Source of the DNA: Sphaerosporella brunnea
Lineage: Eukaryota; Ascomycota; Pezizomycetes; Pezizales; Pyronemataceae
Assembly: GCA_008704415.1 (NCBI GenBank)
Contig: VXIS01000061.1
Coordinates: forward strand, 62,001 to 126,000
Length of the DNA: 64,000 bases
Direction of reading: 5' to 3'
Shown: one piece after another, positions 31,301-43,277 of the stretch
How the letters are laid out: the number at the start of each line of letters is the position of its first letter
Position numbering within the stretch: position 1 is the first letter of the stretch
The notes under the pieces: model-generated
Told to the model about the DNA's origin: nothing
Database searches by the model: none
Seen by the model: the letters and a program-made list of their open reading frames with translations, nothing else
Program-made: the position numbers and the translations under genes

Positions 31301-34068
31301 GCAGGTGACATGTGAAAAAACCCGCGATCTTTTCCATCATCATCAGCGTCGAGTGAGCACGCTCGCGCCGCGGCGACGGTGGCGAAGATGAGGTAGCGTG
31401 AACCACTCGGCTGAGAGGACAAGCTTTTTGTTCACCATGGGATGTTATAAACACACGGGCCAGGTGGATTGCGTCATTATATAGGGCGGGGGATTACAAA
31501 GCACGGATATCGGTATGACGAATGTATGTGTGTATCAACGGCTTTCAGAACCACCGCTACGGTAGAGTAGGTGTTAGGCCTCTGTGGGGTATGGGGGAGC
31601 GGCCTCGAGTTGCAGTCCCGCAGCGCATTCCAAACATTCATTCGTGATGACAACTCTGCAGAAAAATAATTATGAGCACCGATCCATGAGCTCTATACGG
31701 GGCTCTCAAGGGTGATATCGATGATGATGATGAGAGGGATGAGTGCGCGATGGACATGAAAATCCATCATGAGCTCAGTTTTCCGCTTTCAGCAGCGGAC
31801 ACTTTTTTCCAGCCAGCCAGCGTCGAAAGCGGCAGCTTTCTGACGAGAGCCGGCGGGCGCCATGGCATCCGTCTAGACTCAAGACTTGTCCACCTCAACT
31901 TTCCCCTCGCACCACGTCTCGCTCGCCTACCTATCATCTAATCATCTATTCTGCCGTGTGATGTTTTTTTTTTTTCTTTTTTTCTTTTTTTCTGTTCGGC
32001 TGCCAGCAAATTCATTTGGCAGTGACTGTCTTTTTGGCGGGATAACCCTGAAGCTCTCGCGAGTGCGCGGGGAAACGATCGCACGAAGAAAAGTTGTTTC
32101 CGATTGTGGTTTAGGAGTCTTTCATGCACATCGACGACTGCGGCTCTGGGTGCTTGCTTTGCTTGTGTGACGGTGGTGTCGCTTTTTTTTTGTTTTTCTG
32201 TTTATCGTTTGAAAGACCAACTCTGACGATGGCTCATCATCCATAAACCGTTTTTCATATGATAATGAAGACCTTTTATAGGCTGCCTTGTCTGTCCTCA
32301 AGGAGCAAGCACTTGGAGCGCTCTCTGCTTCTTCGCTGTCGCTCGTCGCACCGCAGGACCTGGTAAGCAGTGCTATCTCGAGCTGCCTGCTTGTTGCAGC
32401 AAACGAGCTTCGGCCGCGCGCACGAAACCGCAGCTTCTTGGACATCAAAAGACTCACGCTCGCAGAGCTCGGCGGGAAGAAAGAAGAGCTCGAGGAACGA
32501 CGAAACGGTGGGCCAAAGGCAATGGTTTGGCCCAAGGCTCAGCTGAAGCCTGCACGCAGCTTCCCACGTCCGCCTCGAGCTGTCCCAGCTGGCAGTCGTC
32601 GCGATCGTACTTATCTGCATGTGGCAAGTATCCCATCCGCAGGAAAGTCTTGGCACGCATTTTTTTTCCCATCTTTATCCCAAAACCCACACACTTGCAA
32701 CACCTCTCTTCCTCTCCTCTCCTTCTTTTTCCCTCACCACCGAACCCTCTCCTTCTGCGGACCCTCTCGACAATCAAGAGGGTGATCGCGTTCGAAACAA
32801 GCATCTCTGCACAGAACGCGCGACTCGAATCATCGACCCATCGGAAGCGTTCGTTTCCCTTTTTTCCGTTGCCAGCTCGCGGCAACTGCGAGCGGTCTCT
32901 TCCTCTCCAGTTCGATTTGGACCGTCGTTGCGGTTGTTTAAATCCCCGCCGACTAGACATCACCACCGCCACCTCGACCACTTCTTCTCCACGCCGAGGT
33001 GAGTTTCTTGAAGTTTTGAAAGCGCAGGGGGATGCGGAGCGAGGCCCGCAGTTTGTGCCGTTCATTGCACAGAACTCTATAATTATTCCGTGGCCGTCTT
33101 GTGTCTCTTTCTCTTTTCCTCTCCTCCTCCTCACCGGTGCAAACCGGACGGCTTTTCTTTTGAAAACCGTCGCCAACAGCAGCAGAGGAGTTCGACCCAA
33201 TCCACTCGTTCCACTCTTGTTTTGCCTTTCTTCTCGCAGCAGTGAACGCTCGCGCTGCTTCTGCGCCCTGCGCTGCTCTGCGCTTTCATTCTGAATTTCT
33301 GTCCTCGAATTTCTCTGCGCCTGGCAGAGAAAGAAAGAGAGTTTGACCCGTCGATTTGGACCCGACAGAGTGCGGAGGCTGAACCCACACCTCTTCACGG
33401 CTCCTCACTCTACTCATACTCGTTTTCTCCCTTCATTCAAAGTGCTTGGTTTCCCCTTCTATCGCACATTGCAAGTCGCATTCACATCTGCGCATTCTAT
33501 TGACTTGTTTCCTGTGCCCCGCTTCCCGCTCCCCTCACTCCACTATCCTGCACACCCGCCTCCCTTTCTCGGCAACATAGTATTCTCCATGGCAATTTTG
33601 TTAGCGATACAAATATCCCTTCTATATCTATCTGTCTTCCAACCTGACTGGCACTGCTCCGCTTCGACTCCCTGGCTCATTCATTCATCTTGTAGTGTTG
33701 GGAACTGAAGCTAAATATTAAGCGAAAAACAGAGTACAGCCTTGAATCTGCTCTCGGATAACCAACCCCACCCTCTATCTATCAATCAACCCACACAACC
33801 CACCATCAAACAATCAACCTTCACGCCCGCACAAAAAAGAATCGCAGGCATCAACCCAAAAAACCTCCACGACTCTTTGCCTCCCACACCACACCCTACA
33901 ACACAACCCTTACCAACATCCAAAAGTGACTAAGCGAATTTGCCGCAACGCTCCCGCACCTTTTTTTTATCGCCGCGTCGCCTTGCTTTAAAAACCCCCC
34001 ACCCCTTCTTCTTTCCGATCCCATCTACCACCATCTTTCCCACAAGCACCATTCACATACCTAATCGA
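31301..34068. promoter_or_regulatory. Long upstream region and 5' leader of eIF4G
   Basis: About 2.8 kb without a supportable gene. From ~31890 the + strand is strongly pyrimidine-rich, with C/T- and C/A-rich leader-like sequence up to the ATG at 34069. A good donor-like site (GAG/GTGAGT at 32998-33003) suggests a leader intron whose acceptor I cannot fix. An upstream ORF lies at 33589-33708. ORFs on both strands in 32.1-33.4 kb are overlapping shadows of biased composition. Confidence 0.5.
33589..33708 (+). other. Upstream ORF (39 codons) in the eIF4G leader
   Basis: ATG at 33589 in a favourable context (CTCCATGG), 39 codons, stop at 33706-33708, 360 bp before the eIF4G start. It matters only if this stretch is retained in the mature leader. 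Confidence 0.35.
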
Positions 34069-37000
34069 ATGACAAGCATCATTAATTCATCAACCCCCTC
34101 AGCATCTTCAACGAACGCCAGCTCTTCGTCCACGGCTGCACACGCACGCTCGCCTTCTGCCAGCAGCGGTCAGAACACATCTGCCGCAGTGCCGGCTAGC
34201 GCCCCCGCTTCGCGACCGTTGTCGTACGCCAACGTCGTCAACCCGAAGAAACCCCCCACTGGACCTGGTGCAGCTAGCTCTTCAAGCAACCCTGCCTCCC
34301 AAGTCTCTGGCGGAGTATCTGGTCATCATGCCCGGTCAGTCTCAACGACGTCTGCACCGGTGAATGGCAAGATACAGCCGGCTGTTCCTCAAATCGGAAA
34401 CAGTGGTAACACACTAGCGAACGGCGCCTCCTCAACACCCTACAGCGGAGGTCAGCACAGTCGCAAGTCTTCAATTGCGACAGGAATGCCTGCCGGTGCT
34501 CCTCGAGGAGCTCCGAACATCAAGTTCGGCAACATCAACGAGCCCGGACCTGGAACGCAGCATTCGGGAACCGCCACAGCAGCAGGAAACCTGACTGCAC
34601 CCCAGGCTCTGAACCCGAGAGCGAGTTCACCGTCTCCCTCGGCCGCCGCGCAACCCACAGCAAGCGGTGGTGCGCCTCCATCAGCTAGCACAGCCAGACC
34701 GCCTCTTCAGTTCGGCGATACGACGCCTCAGCAGAGACCGCTGTCTTTGCCCCCACAGCCCCATCCTCCTCAGGGGCCGGGTTCGATGGCTGGTCGAGGC
34801 CATAACCGTGGCGATTCTGCCCAATCCGAGAGTGCTCCTTCGATGCCGCATGGACGTGGAATGACCCCTGCAGGTCGAGGCAATCGTCATCCAGGAGGTT
34901 ACCAGCAGAACTTCCAAAACCAGCCTTACGGTGGATATGGTGGACGTGGCGGATATCAGGGAGGTAACCAGCCGCGCAACGGTCCGGCGAACATGAACCC
35001 GAACCCTTATCCCACCCAGCAGCAGTACCCTAGTCCGCGTGCTGTTCCTCGAAGTCCCGCGTTGTCCCACGTGTCGGCGCATCACTCGCCATCATTGCCT
35101 CCGGCTGTGCCTGCTACGCACACCCCCCAGCTATATCCACCCCAGCCTCATGGTCAGCAGCAACAGCAGTTCATTCCTCAGGGAACCCCTCAGGTAATAG
35201 ATCCCTTTCACCGTCTGTTTGATCATTGTATGCTAACTATGGGTCAGTACCCTGTCCCGCAGATGTATCAGGATCCTGCTGCGTACGGTTACCAGTACCC
35301 AATGCAGTACCAGTACGCGAATACCAGCCCGCGCCCTCCCTATGTCAACCCCAACATGGTTGGGGCATACCCTCCATATGTGCAGCAAGGGGCTCCTCCG
35401 ATGTCGCGCTCTTCTAGTGCCAACGTCGACCTCCACCGTCCTCCTTCTAGCATCGGGCAGCACGGTCAGCCTCCCCTGACCCCGCAGCAGCAACAGCACA
35501 TGATCGTTTCACCTCCGCCACCAGGCACGCCCGGTCCTCAGCCGTATGCTCGTACGCCGGTCAAGAAGGCACCGTCCAAGGCTATTGAGATCAAGAAGCC
35601 AGACGGCACGGCTCTCAAGATTGAGAAGCCTGTTGCGCCGGTGCCGCCAGCTGCTCCGATCATTGTCTCGTCTCCCAGCCCTGCTCCTGGTCGGGCTTCA
35701 TCTCGCCACGAAACCCCCCATTCTCGTTCTACTAGCCGTAGCAACAAGACCGCGGAGGAAAAGAGAGCTGAGATGCGTGAAAAGGTTGCACAGGAAGCAC
35801 AGAAGGCCTTGGAGGAGCACAAGAAGGAAGAGGCCCAGAAGGCGGCGGCAGCTGAGCAAGACAAAATCCGCAAGGAGGAGGAGGCTGAGCGCCTTCGCAA
35901 GGAGGAGGAGGAGGCCAAGGCTAAGGCTGAAGCCGAGGCTAAGGCTAAGGCGGAGGAAGCAGAACGTGCAAAGATCGAGGCAGAAAAGAAGGCCAAGGCA
36001 GAAGAGAAGGCCAAGGCTGAAGCTGAGGCCAAGGCTGCTGCTGAAAAGGCTGCGAAGGAAGCGGAGGAGAAAGCCTCCAAGGAAGCTGAGAAGAAGGCCG
36101 CGAAGGAGGCTGAAGAGAAAGCTGCTAAGGAGGCCGAGGAAGCAAAGGCAAAGGCCGAAGCTCAAGCTGCTGTTGCGGCTGCCGCCGCCGTCACCGAAGC
36201 TGAAGCCGCGAAGATTGTCGAGTCTGCAGTTGACCATGCTCCCGAGACTGCCCCGCCCGAGACTCCCAAGGCGGAAAACACCGACAGCGAGTCCATGCCA
36301 CCTCCTTCCTTGAAGTCGATGGACAAGGGCCGCAGCAAGCCCAGTCCTCTTAATTTGCAGATCAAGACCACCGAGCCTGCTTTGCCTTCGGCTCAGCTCA
36401 CTGCCCTGCGTTCTGCTCGGCCGCTTGAGAACCTCAAGTCCCTCGCCTACCCCGAGGGTATCCAGTCGCCGAACCCAGCTCTGAACCCGATGGCTAATGC
36501 GACCAAGTTCAAGTACGATAAGGAGTTCTTGATGCAATTCCAGAACGTCTTCACCGAGAAGCCTTCGTTGGACTGGGATCAGAGAATGAAGGAAACCGTC
36601 GGGGATACCGAGTCTGCCCGCCCTTCAACTGCTCGTACTCCTTCCGGAATGGGTCCTCGCTCTTCGTCATCTCGAGGAGCTTCTGGCATGTCTGCTTTCG
36701 GTGGAGGAGCCATGGGAAGCTTTGTCGGTAGTTCGGGTGTGGGCTCAAAGCCCGCCATATCATCTTCTGCCGAGCGATTCAAGGCATCTAACCCTCTCGC
36801 CATGATGGGTAGCTTGACTTCTCGACCTGGACTCGTTCGGACCGGATCCAGCACTTCGTTGCCAGGTGCTTCCAACGCCTTGCCCTCAAGCCCTCGCACG
36901 AGTAATAGATCTGCTCGTGGAAGCAGCAAGAGAGGCAACGCGGGTGGTGCACCTTCCATGGAGAGGACTGAATCCCGGGGACCAGCTGCTTCGCAGCCGA

Positions 37001-38485
37001 CCATTTCCTTGGCTGACGTTAAGCCTCTCCCTGTGTCTGCTAACCGCTGGACCCCTAGAAGTCTCAAGGCGGCTACACCTGAGTCTGCACCCGCTGCTGC
37101 AAGCTCTGGGCCGGAATTGATGTCCCCTGAGTTGGTGCAGCGCAAGGTCAAGGCTGCACTGAACAAGATGACTCCGGAGAAGTTTGACAAGATCTCGGAT
37201 CAGATTCTTGAAATCACCGCCCAGTCTAAGCACGAGAGCGATGGCCGCACCTTGCGACAGGTTATCCAGCTCACTTTCGAGAAGGCTTGCGATGAAGCGC
37301 ACTGGGCTTCCATGTACGCTAAGTTCTGCAAACGTATGCTGGAGACTATGGATCCCGAAATCAAAGACGAAACTGTCAAGGACAAGCACGGCGTTCTAGT
37401 TACTGGCGGTAACCTCTTCCGCAAGTACCTCTTGAACAGATGTCAAGAGGAGTTTGAGCGTGGTTGGAAGGTCAACATGCCTCCGAAGCCTGAGGGTGTC
37501 AGCGACGAGGTTCTGATGCTGAGCGATGAGTACTACATCGCTGCCGCTGCCAAGCGTCGTGGTCTCGGTCTCGTTCAGTTTATCGGAGAGCTGTTCAAGC
37601 TCAACATGCTTACCGAGCGAATCATGAACGAGTGTGTTCGCAAGCTTCTCGATTTCGAGGGCATTCCAGAAGACGAGACTGTCGAGAGTTTGGCCAAGCT
37701 TCTCCGTACCATCGGTGCTCAGCTTGATACCTCGGATAAGAGCAAACCTTTCATGGACAAGTACTTCACCCGGATCCAGGGCCTGGTCGACAACAAAGAA
37801 CTTAATAGCCGAATGAAGTTCATGCTGATGGTAAGTTACTAGCTTCTTTATTGCATCACTAATCGCGACTAACATGGCATAGGATGTCATCGATCTTCGC
37901 AAGGGGGGCTGGGAGACCAAGGAGACAGAAAAGGGTCCCAAGACCATTCAGGAAGTCCGTGAGGAAGCCCTCAAGGCTCAGCAAGAAAAGGAGGCCGCGT
38001 CTAGGGCTAGCCGCAGCCGTCCTCAGACTGGTCGCGGTGATGCTCGCTCTTTCGCAAGCAACAACTTCGGAGGTATGGGAGGTCAGAGCTACCACGACAA
38101 CAAGACTGCCGGAACTGTCAATGCCGACGATCTCAAGAGGTTGGGCAACTTGGGTTCTCGCTCCAGACAGACCAGCTCCGGACCCCAGAGCTTTGGACCG
38201 AACTCCCTGCTGGGCCCTCGTGGTAGTGGGAGCAGACGTGGCCTCGGCCCTGGCATGAGCCGTGACGGAACCGCTACTCCTCCGGTTCCTGCATCCACTT
38301 CTTCCCCGAACCCCTTCAGGTATGATATCTACTGCTTAGCCCACGGTGTCTAAACTCACTAATCGGTCTGCAGTGCTCTTCAGGAAGCATCTCACAACGA
38401 CGGCTACGAGGCTACCTCGCCGCCTCCGTCTAACGCCAACTCTCCGCAGGTGTCGAACGCGAAGCCTGTGACTGACGAGGCTTGA
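34069..38485 (+). CDS. TIF4631: Translation initiation factor eIF4G
   Basis: Exons 34069-35193, 35248-37830, 37883-38319, 38374-38485; 1418 aa. eIF4G scaffolds eIF4E, eIF4A and Pab1 at the mRNA cap. The Ser/Ala/Pro-rich N-terminus has SYANVVNPKKP and RGG-like Gly/Arg stretches. A Lys/Glu/Ala-rich helical segment spans ~540-680. A canonical eIF4E-binding motif YDKEFLM (YxxxxL-phi) begins near residue 798. The MIF4G domain (~1003-1245) starts ELVQRKVKAALNKMTPEKFD. The C-terminus is SR/Gly-rich (RSRPQTGRG, NADDLKRLGNLG). The 54-bp intron at 35194-35247 is in frame and open, so a naive model would keep it; its GTAATA, GCTAAC and GGTCAG signals argue for splicing. Other introns are 52 and 54 bp. 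Confidence 0.93.
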
Positions 38486-39139
38486 AAAGTCTTCTTACGT
38501 TGATTGCATAGTCTGGGGGGCGTCTGGGTTTCAGTTTAGAATCTTAGAAAGGTGTTATGTTCTTCTGGGTTTTGCATCCTTTTAATCTTCTTCTACTTCT
38601 TTCTTTTTCTGGTTTCAGGGTGGAGGTTTTGCACTTGTGCTGAATCTTTCTGTGCTTTTTTTCTGTTCTTTGGGGCGAGATAGGGCGCTTGGGTAATTCA
38701 TTCTTCCTGGCTTTTTCCTTCGGAACCTGGTTTCTTTTTCTTTCCTTTTTTCCTTCTTTCTTTTTCCTTGTTTGGGTTGGGTGGATGGATGATGGTATGG
38801 GTCATTGGTTCGGTGGGTTGGGATGCTTCATGCATATGATGATATGATATGTCGCCCACATGGATTGATGATAGAGTACGATGGGATGACGGATTGGGGA
38901 CGGGAGGCTTTTTTTTGTCAGGGGTTTCGCAGGTTTGGGTTAAAAAGTTTGCTTGAATTCACACCAATGGTCCTATGCTCGTTCCCATTCTTTGTGATTG
39001 TCTGTGAGGCTTGACGGTATATCGAACATCAGTACTTTTTATATTACTTATAGCCATAGTCGTATGGTACGGTTCACTAACAAAGCTCAGACATTTGATT
39101 TACCATTCCCCTTTCTCCTCCTCCGTAACCTGGGACGCT
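38486..39139. other. Convergent 3' flanks of eIF4G and the HAD gene
   Basis: 654 bp, T-rich on the + strand (38570-38780) as expected for fungal 3' UTR/terminator sequence. No gene seen. Confidence 0.5.
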
Positions 39140-39308
39140 TCATCGGGCTCGTCTGCAGTGCTCACTATCGAGTTCATTTGCAGCCGCCGCTTTCTCGTCC
39201 TCCTGCTCAAGTTCGTCGTCGGGCTCCTGCTCGTCTTCCTCAAAGTTGCAGTCAGAGTGGGACTCGGCAAGGCCCTTCTCAACCGACTCATCCACCGGCT
39301 CCTCTTTC

Positions 39309-39339
<31 letters not shown>

Positions 39340-39445
39340 TCTCCTCGTCCTCCTCAGCTTCGGTCTCGGAGTTGTCTTCAACATCAGGCTCCTTCGCCGA
39401 CTTCTTCACCCCCGCCCCATCCTCCTCCTCCTCCTCCTTCTCCTC

Positions 39446-39476
<31 letters not shown>

Positions 39477-40459
39477 TCCTCCTCCTCTCGAAGCTTCTTC
39501 TCCTTTTTATCATAATAGCTAAGAACGCCCTTCAAAGACTCGGGGGTCGCCCACTCCAGCAGCACAAGCATCTCCCTGAAATCCTCCAGCACATATGCAC
39601 CGCGCTTAACGCTAGTCCTCTTAACCCAGCCGTCCGCGGCCCGCCACAATTGCAGTTCCGGTTCCCTCTTGATCGTGATCGCACCTTCTGCCTCCAATCC
39701 AGCCACCACACCAACCGTCGTAGGACTCAGCAAAACTGGGGATATATCCGAGTTGCTATCGCCAATAAAGACAACGTCTTTACTGCTGCCCTTAAGCTCC
39801 TTCATAAGCTCTCGCTTATCGTCGCCAGAAAACACAGCTACTGGGCGGTCTCTCGGGTTGGCGCGGATTATGCCGTCTGGAAGGAGCTCAGGACAGTAGA
39901 TAAAGATCTTCTCTGCATACTCTCCGCCCGTCGCGCGCAAAACAAGCCGGATCCATCGCACGGACCAGTTCCGGGAAATGATAGAGACGCGCAATCCCCG
40001 CCGGTCCGCCTCTTTCACGAATTCCCAGAACCCGGGACGCAGCTCGACGCCGGCCGCTTCTTTTGCCAACAAGGCTTCCGAGGCGGTGTTAAATAGCCCG
40101 CTCGCCTTTGTGCGGAGATAGGCTGCCCTCTCCAGCGTGGCGAGGTCGGGCTGCCCTTGCAGATCCAGCTCTTCTTCCACCGTCACCGGAACCGGAAACC
40201 GCGAGGTCACAGAGAGGAACTCGGCTTTGTAGAGACCGTTGAGAGCTTCCCAAGAGGGGACCGTGTGGTCTGCCGGGAGGCTCTGGTATGCGGTTATGAT
40301 GAGGTTTTCGAAGGCCTCGCTGGTTGCGATGGTTCCATCAAAGTCGAGGAAGATGCTGGGGCGGCTGGGGGGACCTGCGGGTGGGAGGCCGCCGCCGCCG
40401 CCGCCTGTGGCATAGGATAAGGCGCCGGTTAAGAATAGGAGGACAGTGAGGAAATGCAT
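39140..40459 (-). CDS. Secreted or ER-lumen HAD-family phosphatase with acidic tail
   Basis: Single-exon minus-strand gene, 439 aa. Residues 1-17 (MHFLTVLLFLTGALSYA) form a classic signal peptide, followed by a Gly/Pro linker. The HAD core follows: motif I FLDFDGTIATS (nucleophile D39, D41), motif II VSIISRN, and motif IV FIGDSNSDISP near 245. The cap-like helix content and motif spacing recall the phosphoserine-phosphatase/MtnX type. After ~310 the chain becomes almost purely acidic (long Glu runs encoded by a CTC/GAG repeat, 39300-39490) for ~130 residues, ending EHCRRAR. The substrate is unknown. The signal peptide with an acidic tail could suit an ER-retained Ca2+-binding protein, but that is inference. 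It converges on eIF4G. Confidence 0.85.
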
Positions 40460-41869
40460 TTTGGATGCTGTGGAGAGGAGGAAAGCGCGAGATGGGAGGC
40501 ATATCTATGAGAAGGGAAATTGGCTTTTGAGGAGTGTACACGCGTTTGGGCCGGAATCAAACGACCATTAAGCTTATTTGGAAGGTTAGCTACATGCAGA
40601 AGAAAAAAGAAGAAGAAGAAGGAGCTTGGCTGGATTCAATTCGTTTGCGTCCCCTGGGAACTGAGGTTACGGCCGGCTGCCTGAAGGCTGTTAAGAACAT
40701 TAGATGAGGTATACCTATGCTGCGGACCGTCATTGTTGTTCCTTGGGGGAAAAAAAATGCAGGCAGGTCTGATCTAAGATTACGCCGGTTGGGGAAACAG
40801 ACCCAGACCCGCCTCCTCCTCAGAAGAAAGAAAACTGGTAGGTAACTAGCTGGTTACGTTTGCTTTTTTTGTTTTTGTTTTTCTGTGGGTTTGTATTGAA
40901 GATAGGTAACTTACCAGAGGGAAGGGGGGTCAGGATCTAAATAATGCTTCTGAAGCTCTGGTTATCGGTTCTGGTGTTCTGGTGGTGGTGGTGGAAAGTT
41001 TGATATCGATGGAAGATTAAAATGCGGGGGGGGGGGGGATTCTGTGGATGCTGCTAGTCAGTGGTGCGGAGGGAAGGGGGTATGTAGGGTGATGGAAGTC
41101 TGCTTCGGCCCGGTGAGTTTGACGGTATCCAGATGGTGTATCTGCCATTCCAGGGGGTTCCTTCATTCGCCCATTCATCGACGTGCTCGAGAGCGTGGCG
41201 ATCATACCAGTCATTCCACGAGTTTAACCCGCTCTGGTGAACTGCTGGCTCCGTTTCTTCCCGAGGATCTCAACTGCAAGTGGCCAGACTGGGGGGGGGG
41301 GTCGACACAGGGCTCTGCTCTTCATTTCTGCCGGTAATCTCATGCTTTTTGAAGCCATTCACTCGGCAACCGTATGATCTCAGGTTGAAGCGCCGCGGTC
41401 AAGCGCCATCCGCAGCAAACAACAACACCAACGATGTCTTGGCCTTCTCCGGTTGTCATCCGATAGCTTGGAATGTCGTCGGGAGCTGGAATCTCTAGCT
41501 ACGGGAAAGGAAGAGGGGAAAAAAAATAAAAATAGGGCAGGCGGGCTACCAGATAAACATGCGCATGCGAGCGAGAGAGAGAGAGAAGAGATCGTCTTCG
41601 TTTTCTGGAAGCTATCTAGGCGCCCCAGCTACATATGAACCCGGAGAGAGACGGAGGACTAACTCTAGTAGTCGTGGTTTCTACGTATATATATCACGGA
41701 CGTTTTTGAAAAAAAAAAAAAACAGCCCATGATCATAGCGTGAGGGTGGTTGCAGGAGCAACTCCACAGAAATTCTCAGCGTTATAGAATATATATATAT
41801 ATGCCCCTCCCTCTCCCACAGATTCTCAGTTACGCCGGATCCAAACACAAACACAAAACACAAAACACA
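40460..41869. other. Intergenic, no gene seen
   Basis: About 1.4 kb with A-rich, T-rich and G-run microsatellites (41023-41038, 41290-41299) and an (AG)n run (41568-41585). Short ORFs do not look coding. Confidence 0.45.
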
Positions 41870-42085
41870 ATGCTGCGCTACGTCACCTACACCAGCTACT
41901 ACGCTCCGCGCCACTACTGCCTGACACACCCGCGGCGGCGACGACCGGTCCCGTTTGCGACCGTCTCGTTCCCTCCGGACCCTCACACCTCGGCGTCGTC
42001 GTCGTCGTCGTCGTCGTCCTCCAGCAACACCGCAGCGCAGGTAGACGCGGCGCTGGAGCGCGGCAAGGCGGCGGAGACGGCATAA
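41870..42085 (+). CDS. Possible small protein, 71 aa
   Basis: ATG at 41870 is preceded by a C/A-rich stretch (AAACACAAAACACA) typical of fungal leaders, with a good context (CACAATGC), and ends at TAA 42083-42085. The product begins MLRYVTYTSYYAPRHYC, has a basic middle (HPRRRRPVPFATVSF), a run of ~10 Ser encoded by (GTC)n in another phase (TCG/TCC), and a helical C-terminus (AAQVDAALERGKAAETA). The Arg/Tyr-rich, acid-poor N-terminus could be a mitochondrial targeting signal. I know no homologue; conservation would decide. Confidence 0.4.
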   Translation: MLRYVTYTSYYAPRHYCLTHPRRRRPVPFATVSFPPDPHTSASSSSSSSSSSNTAAQVDAALERGKAAETA

Positions 42086-43277
42086 GTTATTCTACTCTAG
42101 TTGTTGGGAAGGGGTTTAGGGAGAGGCGGGTTTATACATATAATCTCAGCGGGGTGCTGGCGTTTTTTTTTCTTCTTTTTTTTTGCACATGTGGGCTTGG
42201 CCTGGATCGCTTGTTGCTGCTGGCGCTTGGGATTTCCGCTGTTGCAATTGAGGGCTGCTGGGGGGTTTCGAACAGAGGCGGGTTTATGGAAAATTCTCGA
42301 CTCAAACCAACACATCCTGGGGGCAGGCAATATAGGACGCGGACGTCAGATGTTATTCATAAAAACTCACTCGCTACTTCACAGAGTGTGATACACAGTG
42401 CAGGGCCGCGATATAGAGCAACAAAGCTCTCGATGTGTATCCAGACTACTGGCCGGCTTCGAAAAGAACAAGCGCTCTCTAGAGTCGGGAGTGCAGAATC
42501 GACAGAGATACATCATATACGATAACTCGCAAGATGAACGCTGGGAATAGCCTGCCGGGCTTTGGCTATTGGCAACCGGAAGATTTCTAGAGCCAGCGGA
42601 GGGAGCCCGAGGGGGGTTTGTGCAGTGCTTGTTACGCACACTTGTTATGGAATGCAATTCAGCTTGGAACGTACACACTCGCCGCTGCAGAAAAGGCCGA
42701 ACCTCTCGACAACTCCTGCTGTCCTCGTGCCCGCCCTCCTGAGCCACAATCCCCTCCCCAACAGCCCCAACAGTAGCGCCGTTATATCTTCCTCGATAGT
42801 CTTGCCGCACCCGAGAGAGCTGGCTGGGCCGAATCAGACCCCACCTCAGTGGAAAGGGCTTCTTAAAACCCTCTCCCTCCACCAAGAGCGCCGTTGCAAA
42901 GAATTGGCGCCCCTGACCCCCCAATAGGAGGCTACCTGAGCAGCCTTTGGCAATGCACCTTCGCCGCAGGAGGTGAGCTCGTGCATAAGAAAAGTTGCAT
43001 GATTTGGGCACGTTGTTGGGAGGCTGTAGAAGTTTTTTCATTTGGTGGCGCCGTCTCGCTTCTCCGGAATCTCGCTTCCACGTGACATACTCTACAGTGC
43101 CTTGGTTAGTAATGGTTACCTATTTCATAAGTCTAGCCGAAAGCGGAAGCCATGCTTTTGTCATAGACTCATAGCTTCCTCGCCCCTCCACCCCACCAAA
43201 CAGACTCACACTTCGGGAGTCACCAGCGAGCAGCAATACTTAAAGCCTGCAGTTTCTTCCATACCGTTCCAATAACC
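42086..43277. other. Upstream region of CDC123, no gene seen
   Basis: About 1.2 kb. Overlapping ORFs at 42379-43041 (-) and 42562-42927 (+) oppose each other and carry no recognisable motif. The last 100 bp are C/A-rich leader-like sequence. Confidence 0.45.

Noticed and set aside
32454..33398. 314-codon minus-strand frame and overlapping + frames in the eIF4G leader
   Set aside because: Several long frames on both strands overlap in strongly biased sequence; none shows motifs, and a leader for eIF4G explains the region better.
33940..34068. Extension of the eIF4G frame upstream to 33940
   Set aside because: No ATG is available there; the first in-frame ATG is at 34069 and the upstream sequence is leader-like.
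35698..36537. 279-codon minus-strand Leu-rich frame
   Set aside because: It is a shadow of the Lys/Glu/Ala-rich helical segment of eIF4G.
39246..39515. Ser-rich + strand frame and CTC repeats considered as a CRISPR-like or tandem coding array
   Set aside because: The repeat is the trinucleotide run encoding the acidic tail of the minus-strand HAD protein.
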